Origin: Diplosphaera chodatii
Lineage: Eukaryota > Chlorophyta > Trebouxiophyceae > Prasiolales > Stichococcaceae
NCBI GenBank assembly: GCA_032358165.1
Contig: JAALGY010000054.1
Location: 2,294,001 to 2,358,000, forward strand
Direction of reading: 5' to 3'
DNA length: 64,000 nt
A model generated the notes under the pieces. That model made no database searches. It was not told where the DNA came from and saw only the letters and a list, made by a program, of their open reading frames with translations. Made by a program: the position numbers and the translations under genes. Below, piece by piece: positions 44,940 to 57,251 of the stretch. The first letter of the stretch is position 1; the number at the start of each line of letters is the position of its first letter.

Positions 44940-47900
44940 TCAGGCGGCAGCTGCGCCCCAGGTGACGGACCCCGAGAACGCCCGCAGCGGCTGCTGCACC
45001 AGCCACGCAAGCGCCGTGAGCAGGGTCCTGAACGCCGCTGCCAGCCACGAGAGGGGCGTCCAGTGCGCCATGCGCCGGCGGTGAATGCGGATGGCGCGGC
45101 CGTACTGCCGACGTACACGGGCGACCGCCGGCCCCCACCCCCAGCGCTCAGCCTGTAAAGGCAGCAGGGACAGTGTCGGCGAATGTGAGCTACATATTGG
45201 ACTCTCGAATAGACCTACTACGGTACATTAATGTGCCGACAGCTAGCATGTAGGTTGCATGTAGGCAGCAGCATGACCCAAGGTCAAACCATCTGCACCA
45301 TTCCGTGCACACTTCATGAGCTGTGGCACATTGCATGGCAGCGGGCTTGACTGCCAGATGCAAAGCACTGTTGACAGTGTGATGTGCTGAACTGTAAATT
45401 GCCCAAATCAGCACCTCAAGGCGCGCCTCACGCCCCATCTGCGCCCGCAAGGTGGCATCCTCCACCAGCTTGCGCACATATGCCGTCGCCGCCTCATAGT
45501 CGCCCGGCTGGTACAGGAAGCCTGTACGCAGGCGGACATCATGCTGTTGATGTTGCTGGGAAGGGTGCTGCCACCAGGTTGATCGACGTAGGGCAAGGTG
45601 CTGACCGTGCTCTGCTGCTGGATCACAACGTGTGGTGCATGTATGTTGTGTGAGTAGACTGTGTCACATCGGCAATATTTCCACCGAAATCTTGGCAGGG
45701 GCTGCACCCAAAACACAAGTTGCAGCTTTGGGCATGTAGGAGCACACGTGCGCACACCTGCTTCGCCCACAGTGTTGCGCAGGATGTCCACCAGGCCGCC
45801 AGCCGCAACCGCCACTACCGGCAGTCCACTGGACATGCCCTGCAGCAGGTCGACAGTGACATCGGAAACTGTTGCAGGTTGATGACGTGTGTCCCTGCTA
45901 TGTATACACATGGTCGATGTCCTCATCACTGCCTGCTGCAGCACACTACGTCCTGAAGGGTCGTGATCCGCAGGAATAAGCCGAGTAGGATGTAATTCTG
46001 TGTCACACGCAGCTGCACAGGTTGTCAGCGAGCACACCTCCATGGCAACGAAGCCGAGCGTCTCCGACTCGGAGGGCATCACGAAGATGTCGGCCGAGGC
46101 ATACGCCGCACTGAGGTCCTCTCCCTTCAGCATGCCCTGCAGCACCACCAGACCAGGGTTTGCCAATGTGCACACAGCAAAGCAGTCTGGCTCCTGTACA
46201 GTCTCTGTCACACCCAGGAACGGGAAAGACCTGAGTTACACCACTGACTGCGCGCTTATCGAATCCCTACCATCCCACAAAAGTTGAGCAGTTGAAATCA
46301 ATAACAGCAAGTGGCATCAAGGGGCAGGATCTCTGGCGTCAACCAGACCCAATGCTGGCAGCTGCGCATGAAGGGCACGAAAGCTGAACTGGACTGCACT
46401 GGACCAGTCAGGGGACCCACCGTGAAGGTGGTCTGGGTGCCGGCGAAGTGGGCCTCCAGCTCCGGGCGGTAGGGGCCGTCGCCCACAAAGGCCAGGTGCG
46501 CTGCTGAGCCCAGCGCCTCCAGGACGGGGCGCAGCGCCTTGAGGTTCTTCTCTGTGTATCGCAGGGACCAAGAGCAGTCAGCAGTCATGCATCACTGCGC
46601 GGATGCTTTCACAGGCAGCCACAGCCTGTGGAGGCAGATTGACGGCATCTTGTGTAATAGGCTACAGGGCAAAGAAACCCAGATCATGCATATGCGGTCA
46701 GCTGTGACAGCACCAGATACAGTCCGCCAATCAAAGAGGCAAGTTCCAACGAGCCAAAGTGCACCTGCACCCAGACGGCCGACATAGGTGAGCACCACGC
46801 GCTCCGGGTGACCGTCCGTGATGCGCTGCCGCCACTCCTCGGAGCGGAACCTGCGGGACCAAAAGGAGGTCTACAGTACCCCACTTGCCAGCGTCAGATC
46901 TTCCAGCTGATGCAGAGACTGGCCTCCTCGCAGGCACACCAGCTGAAGGCAGCCCCGTGCCAAGGCTGGCCTCATCTGCTGATGGCAGACTGTATAATGC
47001 TGAGGTGGCAGGGTGTTTGGGGTGCTGCGCACTTGGGGTTGAAGCGCTGGGTGTCCACGGCACGCTGCCACACGTCCAGCTGCTTCTCCTTCACTCCGTT
47101 CGTCCGCAGAATGTCCTGTGTGACCAGCGCACAAGCCTGTGAACCCTGATGCGACCCCGTTATGGTCCGACCAGCACAATGTGCTGTCGTTGCCATCACA
47201 TGTCCTCTGCTGCTGCTGCACAGATATCACCAACTGGCGCAAGACACAGCTGCACCACAGCAGGACACATCGATCGACATTGCTCGCAACTGGAAAGTGA
47301 GGATGTAAATCCACCCACCTTGGAGGTGCGGGACACCACGAGGGTGAGGTCCGCCATGGCGGTGCAGAAGCGGATGACGGCCCACATGGGCCCCACCAGC
47401 CCCTCCCACGTGTACCTGCAGCCGTTCAGCAACTTCGCTGATGCAGGCAGGGCTGCGGTCACCTGGCAGAGCTTTTCATATGCTCTCGCTAGCAATGGCC
47501 AGTGGGCAACACCACTGCAACATTTCGCAGGCTGCGTGCAGGCTGCACACCCAGTGTACAGCAACCCCGGGGGGACCAAGGCAAAGGCCTCACTGGGGGA
47601 TGTAGTGGGGTATGTGCGTGTGGTAGGACACCACCAGCGGGATGGACAGCAGCCGCGCGTACAGGATGGCTCCAAACACCAGCACCCCTGCACAGCAATA
47701 GCACCATGTTCCTGATCAGGTGAGCGCAGACACTGACAGCAGGGCTACCTGCAAGCGATGAGGCAACGCCATGGCCATGGTGCAAGGCGGCATCCTGGAA
47801 TATCACGCCCATCGAGGCATGATCCTCCCGCCATGGGGTGGGGCGTGTCCGCACCGGGGAATGCGACGTGGATGACGTCGGGCCGGATCTTCCACAGGCG

Positions 47901-49381
47901 CGCCAGCACATAGGGCGACAGCCCGAAGCCCAGCAGCAGCGTCGCCGACTTGTAGAAGGGCAGCGGCATGCCCAGCACCCGCATCACCTGTCCGGTGAAC
48001 AGCAGGTGCGCCTTGTGCAAGGGTCCTTCCGTCCGCTGAGATTGATCTTGTCCTGCTGGCTGCGGTTCCTGGCACTTTATGTGGTGGAAGGCGCTGGCGG
48101 CTCACCTTGGCTCCGTGGTATTCATCAGGCGCCTTGCGGTCAGGCGTCACCACCAGCACCTGCGAAGGAAGCAACACTATTGACACCAGGTGAGGTGGTG
48201 GAACCATGTACTTGTACTTTACGGCAACTGTGGATCGTGTCGAATTGACTTGACACCTCACCTCATCACCGGCTCGGCGCAGCTCCTCAATCAGAGTCAG
48301 GAACCTGATCTTCATGCCGCTGACATGGCTGCAGCACAAGGATGATCAGGTGTGAGGCTTCTACACAGCTCGACAAGCACGGCGTCCACATCATCGCAAC
48401 ACAACCGCGCAGCATGCGGCGGCATGTTTGCTGGGCGACACCTGAAAGGCGAGGGCTCAATGAAGATGGCCACACGCGGGGGAGCGGCGCCATTCCTGCA
48501 TGTCGTGCTGCATCTCACCTCCATACCATGGTCTAAGTTCTTGCAGGGTACACTCGGCAGTACAGCACAGCGCGGTTAGCCAGCGCAGAAGCATCAAATT
48601 CGCGTCAGGCACACACCTGCCGTCACGGGATACTGGCTGCGCTGCGGTGTGGCCCCGCAGCGCCAGCGCCTCCTCATCCAGCGAAGCCGAGGCGTCGGGC
48701 TGCAGGTCGGCCTGCTCTGCCAGCAGCGCCGGCGCGGCGTGCTGCTTGCCAGAGTGCCCACGCCTGCTTCCACATGCCACAATCGTCAGCATGCTGTGTG
48801 CTATGCTGCCGTGCTCGGAAGCGCAGGCATACTGATGCTGCGCCTTGGTGAGGGTTATGAGTTTGCAGGCCTGGACTTCGAAACGTTAACAACAAGGCAC
48901 GACTACAGATTCCGGGCGCTGGGCGGGACATTGTCACCAAACCCTGGAACACGAATACACACAATAGCAACAACAAAGGGGGCAATCAGTTGCACCTGCG
49001 CATGCTGGCCGCGATTCGCAGCTGCCGGCGCAGAGGCAGCAGGTCCCAGCCCTGCTGGCTGACTCCCAGGTCAGCTGCCGGGTTCGAGGCTACCCCACGA
49101 TTCTGTTTCCGCTTCCGGCCCGCATCGTGGGCCAGCTGCCGCATGCACATGGGGTGTTGGCTACGTGCAGCCTGGTAGAACGTTCTGTGGCTCGCAAGGA
49201 CACCGGAAAATCGATTGCACCGGCTCGATGCTGCCGGACACCCGTGCAGATTCGAAGTGCAAGCGCGCTGCGGGGCTGTTGGGGCGGGTGTCAGTTGCCG
49301 CGGGGCAGCAGGGCTCATAGTGCGGGGCGGGCGTGGCGCAGCAGCCCCTGCTGTGTCCAGAAGCGGAACGGCATCCGGCAA
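44940..49381 (-). CDS. SQD2: Sulfoquinovosyl-diacylglycerol synthase (SQD2), plastid
   Basis: Fifteen exons: 49381-48996, 48763-48617, 48495-48442, 48328-48262, 48159-48106, 47987-47855, 47687-47594, 47415-47319, 47115-47033, 46850-46765, 46551-46421, 46136-46038, 45839-45758, 45521-45415, 45152-44940 (589-610 aa depending on the start at 49318 or 49381). It transfers sulfoquinovose from UDP-sulfoquinovose to diacylglycerol at the plastid envelope, making the thylakoid sulfolipid SQDG. GT4 features: RVAIFIEPSPFSHVSGMKIR, VVTPDRKAPDEYHGAK, WKIRPDVIHVAFPG, VVSYHTHIPHYIPQYTWEG, LTYVGRLGAEKNLKALRPVL, AFVGDGPYRPELE and the donor-binding E-x7-E region DIFVMPSESETLGFVAMEGM. The first exon is Arg/Ala/Ser-rich, like a transit peptide. 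The C-terminal helix (SWLAAAFRTLLTALAWLVQQ) could associate with the membrane. Phases agree at all 14 joins. Confidence 0.96.
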
Positions 49382-49577
49382 AAGGCAGCCGAGATGCTCT
49401 TTCAGATGCCGAATTTTCAGGGTTTGAGCAGGTTCCTCACGTGCCGCGCACGTTTGAGCCGAGATCGCCCGACTCGCGCTGAGCTACGTACGTGTCTGCA
49501 GGCCCCAGAGCAAGCCGCAAACGGCGGCGTAGGCCGAGCACCTGCCATTCGGACTGAAGTGGGGAGCCAGAGGCCGC
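49382..49577. promoter_or_regulatory. Compact bidirectional promoter, SQD2 / MFS transporter
   Basis: Only ~196 bp (259 bp if SQD2 starts at 49318) separates the two start codons of divergent genes whose products both carry plastid-type N-termini. Both promoters and 5' UTRs must fit here or overlap the coding exons. I recognise no named element. Confidence 0.6.
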
Positions 49578-52500
49578 ATGGCTACCCACCGAGTCACAGG
49601 CCACCGGAATCCGCTGCAGCGTCCAGCAGAGGTGTTGGCCAGCCCACACAGGCTTGGTCGGGTGTCAGCTGCAGCCAGCAGCAGCAGGCTTAGTCTGCAC
49701 CGCTGCGGACGCAGTCGCCTGTCGCTGCAGGTAAGCAGATCACTTCGTCATCGACGCTTCGAGGCACTCGCCAAACGGGGCAGGCGATGTTTCCCCACTT
49801 GAATTGTCGTCAGCATGCCGTCAGTGACTCTTTGCATGTGCACGCTGTGCTGTTTGGGTTCCTCGGGGTCGCACCCCGAAGATGCTGCTGCCCGGCTTCC
49901 CACCACTGTTGCCCTGGTCTGCACCACGCCATGCTCCCCAGGGCGCATGCCTGCAGCATGCTTTCAGTGCAAGATAATCTGGACACCCCCGAACAGACAG
50001 TCTTGTGGGGCATTCCTGGCCTGGTTGGCGCCTGGGCCCTGTTCAAATGCCGCCCCCATACCGAACCCTGCGAGCCATCCCCCAGTGCAGCTTGCTTGCA
50101 AACTGACAAGCAGACTGATACCCTCGCCTGTCCTGCCTGCAGGTGTCCTCGCAGGCGGCGGCGTCCTTCGACAGCTGGTGGGCGGACCCGCGGCCCGCAG
50201 CCGAGGCGTCGGCGGCGTCCTGGGCCGGGGCCCTGGGCATGCCCTGGGGCGCAACCCCAGCAAGCGTCGGCGGCAGCGACGTCCAGCAGCAGCAGGATGC
50301 CCTGCATCAGCGGCGCACGGCGGCGCGCGCCTCGGCGCAGCAGGCGGCCGGGGTGCAGCGGCAGGTGCAGGGGCGGCCGGCCCCCGTCAGCCCGGCACCA
50401 AACCACAAGGTGACATATGGAGGCACCACGGCGTAGTCAGGCCTGCTTGCATGCATGTATGAACTGCTCCGTGTGCTGAGACGACGTGGCGTGCTACTTG
50501 AGGCCTGGCCTGTGCAAATCGGGGCCATGCACCCAAGCTGTCTGGTTGCTACACCTCCGCTGATCACACGCAAAAACACTGTCTCGAAGCTGGAGCACGC
50601 CTTGCGCTACAGGGCCGCTCGTGGGTGGTGCGCACGGGGGGCGCCGCGCGGCGGGCGGCCGTGAAGCTGCAGCGGCGGCTGCGGGACAACGAGCGCCTGC
50701 TGGTCGTCGCCGTGTCCTCGATGCTGATGTCCGTCAGCCACACCGCGCTGCGCCCCGTGCTGCCGCTGTTCGCCAAGGCGAGTGTGCTGCGAGACGCCAT
50801 GCTGATCGACCGTGCTGCTGCGGTTGCAGCTGAGCAGGCTGGTCCGTCCTCGCCTACGCGTGTCTGTCATGCTGGCTCATGCGAACGCCGGTGTGCTGCA
50901 GTGGCTTGTCAACTCATAACCTGGCAGGGGATTCGCCAGTGACGTGTTCAAGTCTGCAGCTCGAGTTCGCAGCTAGGACCAGCAGCCACATGCGGATTCC
51001 TGCAAAGAGTCCCCAATGACGAGTTCAACTCTGGAAAGACGCAGATCGTGTGCATTGCGCTGCAGAGCTTCGGCGTGGGCGCAGCAGCTGTGGGCACCAC
51101 CCTGTCAGCGTACGCGCTGGCGCGGCTGTGCATGAACATCCCATCGGGCATCCTCGCGGACAGCCGTGGCCGCAAGCCGCTGCTGGTGTGGGGACCCGCC
51201 ATCACAGCGCTGGGTACGCCTCTTGATGCAGCTCAGATGTGAGCAGCCCGTACCCTCACAGCCTGCGCGCTGAAGTGATGGCACAGCCTGCAGCACTGGG
51301 CCCAGTTGACCATTCCATACATTTCTGCCATGTTGCTCACGAGCATGTGCACCGAATATTCTGGCTGGACTCCCCCTCTCGAGGTGCCCTTGTCCCATGA
51401 TGCAGGCATGATCGGGTGCGGGTTGTCGGCCAACTTCGCGCAGCTGCTGGCGGCGCGGTGCCTCACTGGCGTCGGGTCGGCGCTGCAGAACACCGGGGCG
51501 CAGCTGTTCCTGGCAGACATCTCGACCACAGAGAACCGGGCGCAGTGCCTCGGCACCAACCAGGTGGCTTGCTGTTCCGAGTCTTGGGTAGTATTGCCGT
51601 TGATGGCTACCAGCTGCACTTGCTTGCGCGCGCATGACTCTGTACGTAGCCTTGGGACGGAAGCAGCGTGGAACCTTGTTTAGCAGACTCCCCGAGCATG
51701 TGTCTGGCACTAGTGCACTGTGGCAACTTTGCATGTGTCAGAACTGACTATCGACCCCTGCAGGCAGCGTCCCTGTGCGGATCCTTCATGGGGCCAGCGC
51801 TTGGCGGTGTGCTCGCAGACATGTCCGGCCTCAGGTGCAAGCAGGACTTCATGCTCTGCATAGAGGCCCCTGTGCACTAGACAGCAAACAGCACAGCTCG
51901 CATGTACGCCGCATCATCCAGACGTCTTCAGCCAGACAATCTATGTTCTGTGCAGGGCGCCGTTCATCGCTACAGGATGCGCAGCGCTGCTGGCGGCGCT
52001 GTACGGGCTCATACGGCTGCCGGAGACGCGGCTGTGGCGGGAAGCAGAGCAGGAGGCAGAGCAGCAGACCGAGCAGGAACGCCAGCAGCAGACGCAGCAT
52101 GCAGCAGCCAGCAGCGCTACGCAGTCCAGCAGAGGGACTGAAGGCAGCAGTGAGCAGGCAGCCGTGGCGTCGCCAGCTGAGAAGTGGGCTTTCTCATCTC
52201 CTCTTCTCTTCGTGATGCACTGGGTTTGGAGCAACTCTTCAGCGCCTCTGTCAAGCTGTTGGCTGCATGCAGGTTTTCGTAGCTGGGCAGTTTGGCTGCT
52301 GATATGGAGTTTGAGCTCCCCGTCACATGGCCGTGCAATACATTGTAATGCACCACCTGCAGGTCGGTGCCGGCGTGGCGGCAGCTGCTGACCAGCCCCG
52401 ACTTCCAGCTGATTGCCGCCGTCAACGCGGTCATCTTCACCACCAACAACGGCGGCCGCTCGGTGCTCATGCCCCTGCTCGCCAAGGAGCACCTCGCCAT

Positions 52501-53697
52501 GAAGACGTCCACATTAGGTGGGCAGCCTCACGCCGGCACGGGCATGGTAACGTCACAAGACTGGGTGGTGCAGGCAGCAGCGCCTGTTCTATGTGAGCCT
52601 CTGGTTGCTCAGGAAGCCCCCCGACGACATCCTATGCCAGATTTATGCATGGCCAAATCTTCTATTTGCCCAGCTCGACTGTGAACCTGCCTTGGCGCCG
52701 CACAACGCTGCAGGCTTCGTGTTCGCGGGCATGGCGGTGGTCAGCTTCCTGGTCATCCTGCCCGCCTCCCGCGTCAGCGACCGCCTGGGCCGCAAGTGGA
52801 CCATCGTGCCCAGCGCCGTGGCCATGGCCACCGCGCTCCTGCTGATGGCAGCCGCAGGTATCGTACAAAGTCTGAGGCCTGCAAATAGTGGCCGACTCCT
52901 TCTGGCTGGTGCTATGTCCTGCATGGCTATGCATCTGAAAGTAAATCTAGGGGTATGCCGCTGCTGCCGTTTGAGATTGCTTGGAGAAGGCTGCAGGAGG
53001 AGGAAGTGATTGGTCACGACAGCCCAGCATGCAACCCTCCACCGCCAGCATGATAACCCCACATTATGCCGACCCTGAAGCCCCGCACGCTGTCCCCGCA
53101 GGCGGTGTGCAGGCGTTTGTGGGCGCGGCGGCGGTGTACGCCATCGGCACCGCCATCATCGGCGCCTCCCCGGCGGCCTTCGCGGCGGACATCATGCCCA
53201 AGGGCGCTGCGGGGCTGGGCCTGGGCATCTACCGCTGCGCCGGCGACCTGGGTGAGCCAAGCTGGATGCAGCTGGGTAAACTTGGTAAACCTGATCTGCA
53301 GTGACATAGAGGAAAAATATGCATCAGACAAGGCAAGGCTCGTGGCGGTCAGGCTTTCTTGCGCAGACGCTGCAGTCTTCAGTGACAGCCCTGCCATGCT
53401 GCAGGGCTGATGTTCGGGCCGGCGCTGCTGGGCCTACTCGCGGACTTCACCAGCGTGCAGACGGCGCTGTGCGCCAATGCCGCCCTGCTGGTCGCAGTCA
53501 TGGGCGTCTTTGCTTTGGCGGTGAGAGACCTCATCATGACAAGCTGTTCGGGCTGTGCGGCAACAAGACGTGTGTGCATCTCAGTGTTGCTGAGGAGACA
53601 GGGGCAGATGTGTCAGTCTGTGTACAGCAAGGGAGAAGCACTGCCGTGTTGCTTGCAGGCGCGGGAGACACGGCAGCCAAAGGTGGCCACCGCGTGA
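49578..53697 (+). CDS. MFS transporter, predicted plastid envelope
   Basis: Twelve exons: 49578-49730, 50143-50409, 50613-50777, 51066-51213, 51406-51563, 51764-51834, 51956-52183, 52363-52517, 52714-52857, 53102-53251, 53405-53520, 53659-53697 (about 597 aa). The first exon (MATHRVTGHRNPL, SAAASSSRLSLHRCGRSRL) is a textbook transit peptide and joins in phase 0. A Ser/Ala/Gln-rich stroma-type linker precedes about 12 membrane segments. The MFS motif A loop appears twice, GILADSRGRKPLL and SRVSDRLGRKWTI, once per six-helix half, as in drug/H+ antiporter-type DHA1 proteins. An acidic Gln/Glu-rich central loop (REAEQEAEQQTEQERQQQ) separates the halves. Substrate unknown. The 50778 intron appears to use a GC donor. 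It shares a short divergent promoter with SQD2. Confidence 0.9.
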
Positions 53698-54309
53698 TCG
53701 CATCAGCATGACATGCAACCCACAGCACTGCAACCATTCTTTCGAGGTCTCAATACGCGACCGCATGGCTCGGACAGTCACAGATGCACATTGGGATGCA
53801 CATCACCGTTCAAAGAGGAGCCGCCAGCATACAGGAAGACCGTCTATTGGGGCAGGACAGGCCATTTGCATCGTGGCAGCCACGGTCTTCGTCAGCACAC
53901 ACTTTGCCGCAGGTCATGCAGCACATTTGTCAGGTTACAGGGTCAGGTTTGGTTGCGGCTTGCTGGTTCTGAAAGCAGCACACATTTTGGTCATGTGCTG
54001 TGCTACACCTTTGTCAGTTACAGCGTCAGCAGGTTCATTTAAAGATGTCACATCCGGCGCACACCATGTCACTGTCTTGATTGCAATGGCGACCTGCGCG
54101 CAGTTTCACAGGCAAGGATGGTTGCGTGCGCGTGTTGCTGCGTGGTCATCATTTCTGCTTGGCTTCGGCCGGTGTAGCCCTGGCGCTCTCACTGCTAAGC
54201 AACGCAGCCGCCAGTGTGGCGGGAACGAATGCCCTCGTTGGCTTGCAGTGACTTCAAGGCCAGAACCTTCCCTCTTTGGCACTGTCACTTTCATCTCCTT
54301 CTGATGACG
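53698..54309. other. Convergent 3' ends of the MFS and pyrophosphatase genes
   Basis: The two stops face each other across 612 bp. The open frames here have no family resemblance. Confidence 0.45.
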
Positions 54310-56410
54310 TCACTTCCTTGCCAGAACCTTCTCTTCTGTGTTGTTCCGGGCGCCAGTCTCAAGTGCCTTCCAGTACTGGTTCATCTTCATCACCACCGAG
54401 ACGGTTTTCTGCGGCAAAAAGAATCAGGATGCATCAGGTGTTCAGCATAGACAGCAGCTTCCCCAGGGATGGGCGCATGCAAGACCACCCGCATGCCACT
54501 GCAGACGAGAGTGGCGCAAAATTGCGTTGTGGTTGTGGAGTCCCACCACTTTGTTGACCGGCTGCCCGCCATAGCCGTACTTGTTGATCTGCGGCGCCTT
54601 GTAGTAGGTGTACCACGTCCTGATGTTCTGCAGCAGTGTGGGCAGCACCCTGCGCAGGGCAATCAGCAGCAGGGTCTGCAGAAAGACCCGCAAAGGCTTT
54701 GTGTTTCATTGTGTTTCTGCAGGATCACCAGCAACGACTTGCTATGCTGAGAGGTCATGGCGGCATGTGCAGGCCTGGTCCGCTGATGTGACAATGTGCA
54801 GCAGACTCTGGGTCGCCTACCGCAGGCATCTGGCAGCACATCTTCTGTGCAAGGCGGTGTGCAGTGACACCAGCACATGTACGCAGTACATGCGCACCGC
54901 TGAACATCGTCAATGTCGTTCAGCTGCGCGGCCAGGGGGTCGCCTGCCGAGACCGTCAGCACCTGCAGCAGAGCACCTTCAGCATTGACCACCCCAGCAG
55001 GAGGCAGGCCCCATCGCATCTAGTGATCTATCAGCAGTGCTGCGTCACCAGTTGCAGGCGCACATGAGGTCAGGACTTCGGCACACATGCCCTCATGTGA
55101 CAGCATGCGCTGACAGCCTGACATTAGACAGATCTCGTTATGACCGAGAGATGCGGCTCGCCTTCCAGTCCAGCCTCGCCATCATCGATCAGCGCGTATG
55201 CGCCCAGTATCTTGCCCCGGTAGACGCCCTGCGGCAGCGCGCGGCTGGAGATGTCGATCACGTCCGTTGGGTTGTTGTCGCCCTGCGGCATTTGAGCGCC
55301 TCTGCTTAGACAATGCAGGGTTGGCATATCCAAGAGGGTCTGCGCTTGGCGCAGCAGGCTGCAACTACACATGTATGTGCGGAAAACAGGCCCACGCCCT
55401 GCGATGTTCGATAAATGCGCTGTGCAACCCACCCCGTATGGTCCAACGGCGAGGTCCTTGTGGTTTGGGTCTTCCCATGTCTGCGGCAGCGCACCTGCAT
55501 GACAAGCCGGGGAGCGCAGCTCTCATCTTGAGGTCGGTATGCATATTGTGTACCATCTTATCTTCGTTACTGCAGTCGATCGATTACTACAGGGCCGAAG
55601 TCACAGTGCCAGCAATGAGCAGCTAGCTGGAGAGAGCGCACCATAGTTCCATGCGTTGCGGATGCCACGCACCTGCAGGGAGGACGCTTCCTCAGCTGCA
55701 GTATGCTAATCCACATGCTCAACACCTCAAGCTCGTTGCCTTGCTTGCTGTACGATCGATGTCTCACGATGTGCTGCATGTGTTGCAAGCAGCACCTGCT
55801 GCGGGTACAGGCGCAGCGTGTGGTTCTGCTTCCAGACGTCCTGGAACATGGGGTTGTGTGCCTCCATGTCCTATGTAAATGGTGATGAGTTTCATTCAGC
55901 GTGTATTATGTTGCACTCAGCAGCAGTCAACCCTGCGCCCAGCAGTCTACTTGTCCGCAAACAGTGATGTGTGGCTCGTGGTGTGGTCGGGCAGCCGCTC
56001 ACCGTGGTGACCTCATACTTGGGACGGGTCAGCTTGGGGATCTCGATGTAGTAGTTGTAGTGGCCGCCTCCGGCCACCAGCGGCACATTGTGCCACCACG
56101 AGATGGTGGTGCCTGCGTGCGTGTCCAGTGGGTGTGGATGACCTAGTGCGACTGTATGTCAGAAGCCGACGCGCTGCAATGCGGCATGATCAGTCACAGC
56201 ATGCAGTGAAGGACTGACGACAGCGTCACACGCTAGCCCTGGAGCATGCAAGGATCATGAAAACCAGACAATGCCGCCGCAACATCCCGCACACGTGGAC
56301 CCATCAGCTTCTCGACCACGTCGGCCAGGGAGCAGATCAAACAATGCACTGAAGTACTTGCCATTTGGCGCGAGAAGGTACTTCCGCCATGATTTTGTGC
56401 CCGGTGTGCC
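54310..56410 (-). CDS. Soluble inorganic pyrophosphatase, eukaryotic-type family I (5' end missing, internal frame break)
   Basis: Exons read: 56410-56350, 56112-56003, 55870-55796, 55672-55642, 55494-55433, 55282-55162, 54962-54898, 54649-54550, 54408-54310. The family hydrolyses PPi to phosphate with Mg2+. Landmarks: GTPGTKSWRKYL, TTISWWHNVPL, HYNYYIEIPKLTRPKYEV, AWNYGALPQTWEDPNH, GDNNPTDVIDIS (the D-x3-D metal site), KILGAYALIDDGE, LTVSAGDPLAAQLNDIDDV, WYTYYKAPQINKYGYGG (Tyr-Lys active-site pair) and the C-terminal YWKALETG. The conserved DxGExDWK motif is broken: DDGE and LDWK are both present but one base out of frame (extra base at 55174 or 55175). In the LDWK frame the exon ends AAG|GCGAGC and joins VLTVS in phase 0, so that intron would be GC-AG. 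The first exon or exons (probably a targeting peptide) lie above 56410; an alternative in-frame start is near 56506. Confidence 0.85.
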
Positions 56411-57251
56411 CTGCAAGTTGATCGGCATGCTGTACAGGAAAGATGTCTCCAACATGCTGAAGTAGCACATGCAATGCATTGCATGATGCGTGTGTGTGTT
56501 GATCAAGCTTGCCGCACCGTGGTGCGTGTGCTGTATCCGGAGACAGGCGTCACCGACTCTGCAGAAATTGGGTCATGCGTTCATGGGCTCATCAGCCGCA
56601 GCGGAGTGCTATATACACATCCGAGAATGAAAGAACGTCAACAGGATGACATGTAGGGCGAGGAGTTTTGAAGGTGACACTTGTTACCTGGGACAGGACG
56701 GAGTGCAGTTGCCTGCACATTGCAAACCAAGCAGATTTGGGGGTGCGAGACCAACAGCAACTTTACTGCCATCCAAGCAACTGCCACAATGTCGGAGTCA
56801 GTCAAGGTGACGACAGGCTTTGGAACTGCGTTGTTTCCTTGTGCGTGGCTTCGTGATGTGACTGTTCTGCACGGGATTTTTTCTCACACAGCACTACGAC
56901 CACGACCGCCAGATATACCGATGGCGGCATCGTGCGCTATGCTGTTAGCGCAGGCCTCGTCACGCCGGCTGGCAGCTCAGGTGTCTGGGACGTGCGAGAG
57001 CATAGTGATCCAGCCAGTGACCTGCTGCAGCGATAAGGGTTTGCGCGGTCCCGGCCAGCAGGAATACTGCAGCTTAGTGGCGGGAATCGGCGGCAGCATG
57101 ACAACACGTGGTACACAGCACAGCACGGCTGCCGAGTGCATTATAGCCTAGCGCGCTTTCGTTGCTACACCATTGTCATTCTTGTCGATGTTCGCTGCTT
57201 AGGAACTGACACCTGTGATGCATGTAAAGCCTGCACAGCAGCCAAAGAAGC
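56411..57251. other. Divergent region, pyrophosphatase / F-box/LRR 2
   Basis: Must hold the pyrophosphatase first exon or exons and both promoters. A + strand ATG at 56922 opens MAASCAMLLAQASSRRLAAQ before a GT, which resembles a transit peptide, but nothing suitable follows on that strand, so I do not call it. No ancestral exon could be fixed. Confidence 0.35.

Noticed and set aside
56922..56981. + strand transit-peptide-like start (MAASCAMLLAQASSRRLAAQ)
   Set aside because: No downstream + strand exon encodes a plastid protein; the next + gene is an F-box protein with its own start. Chance remains the simplest view.
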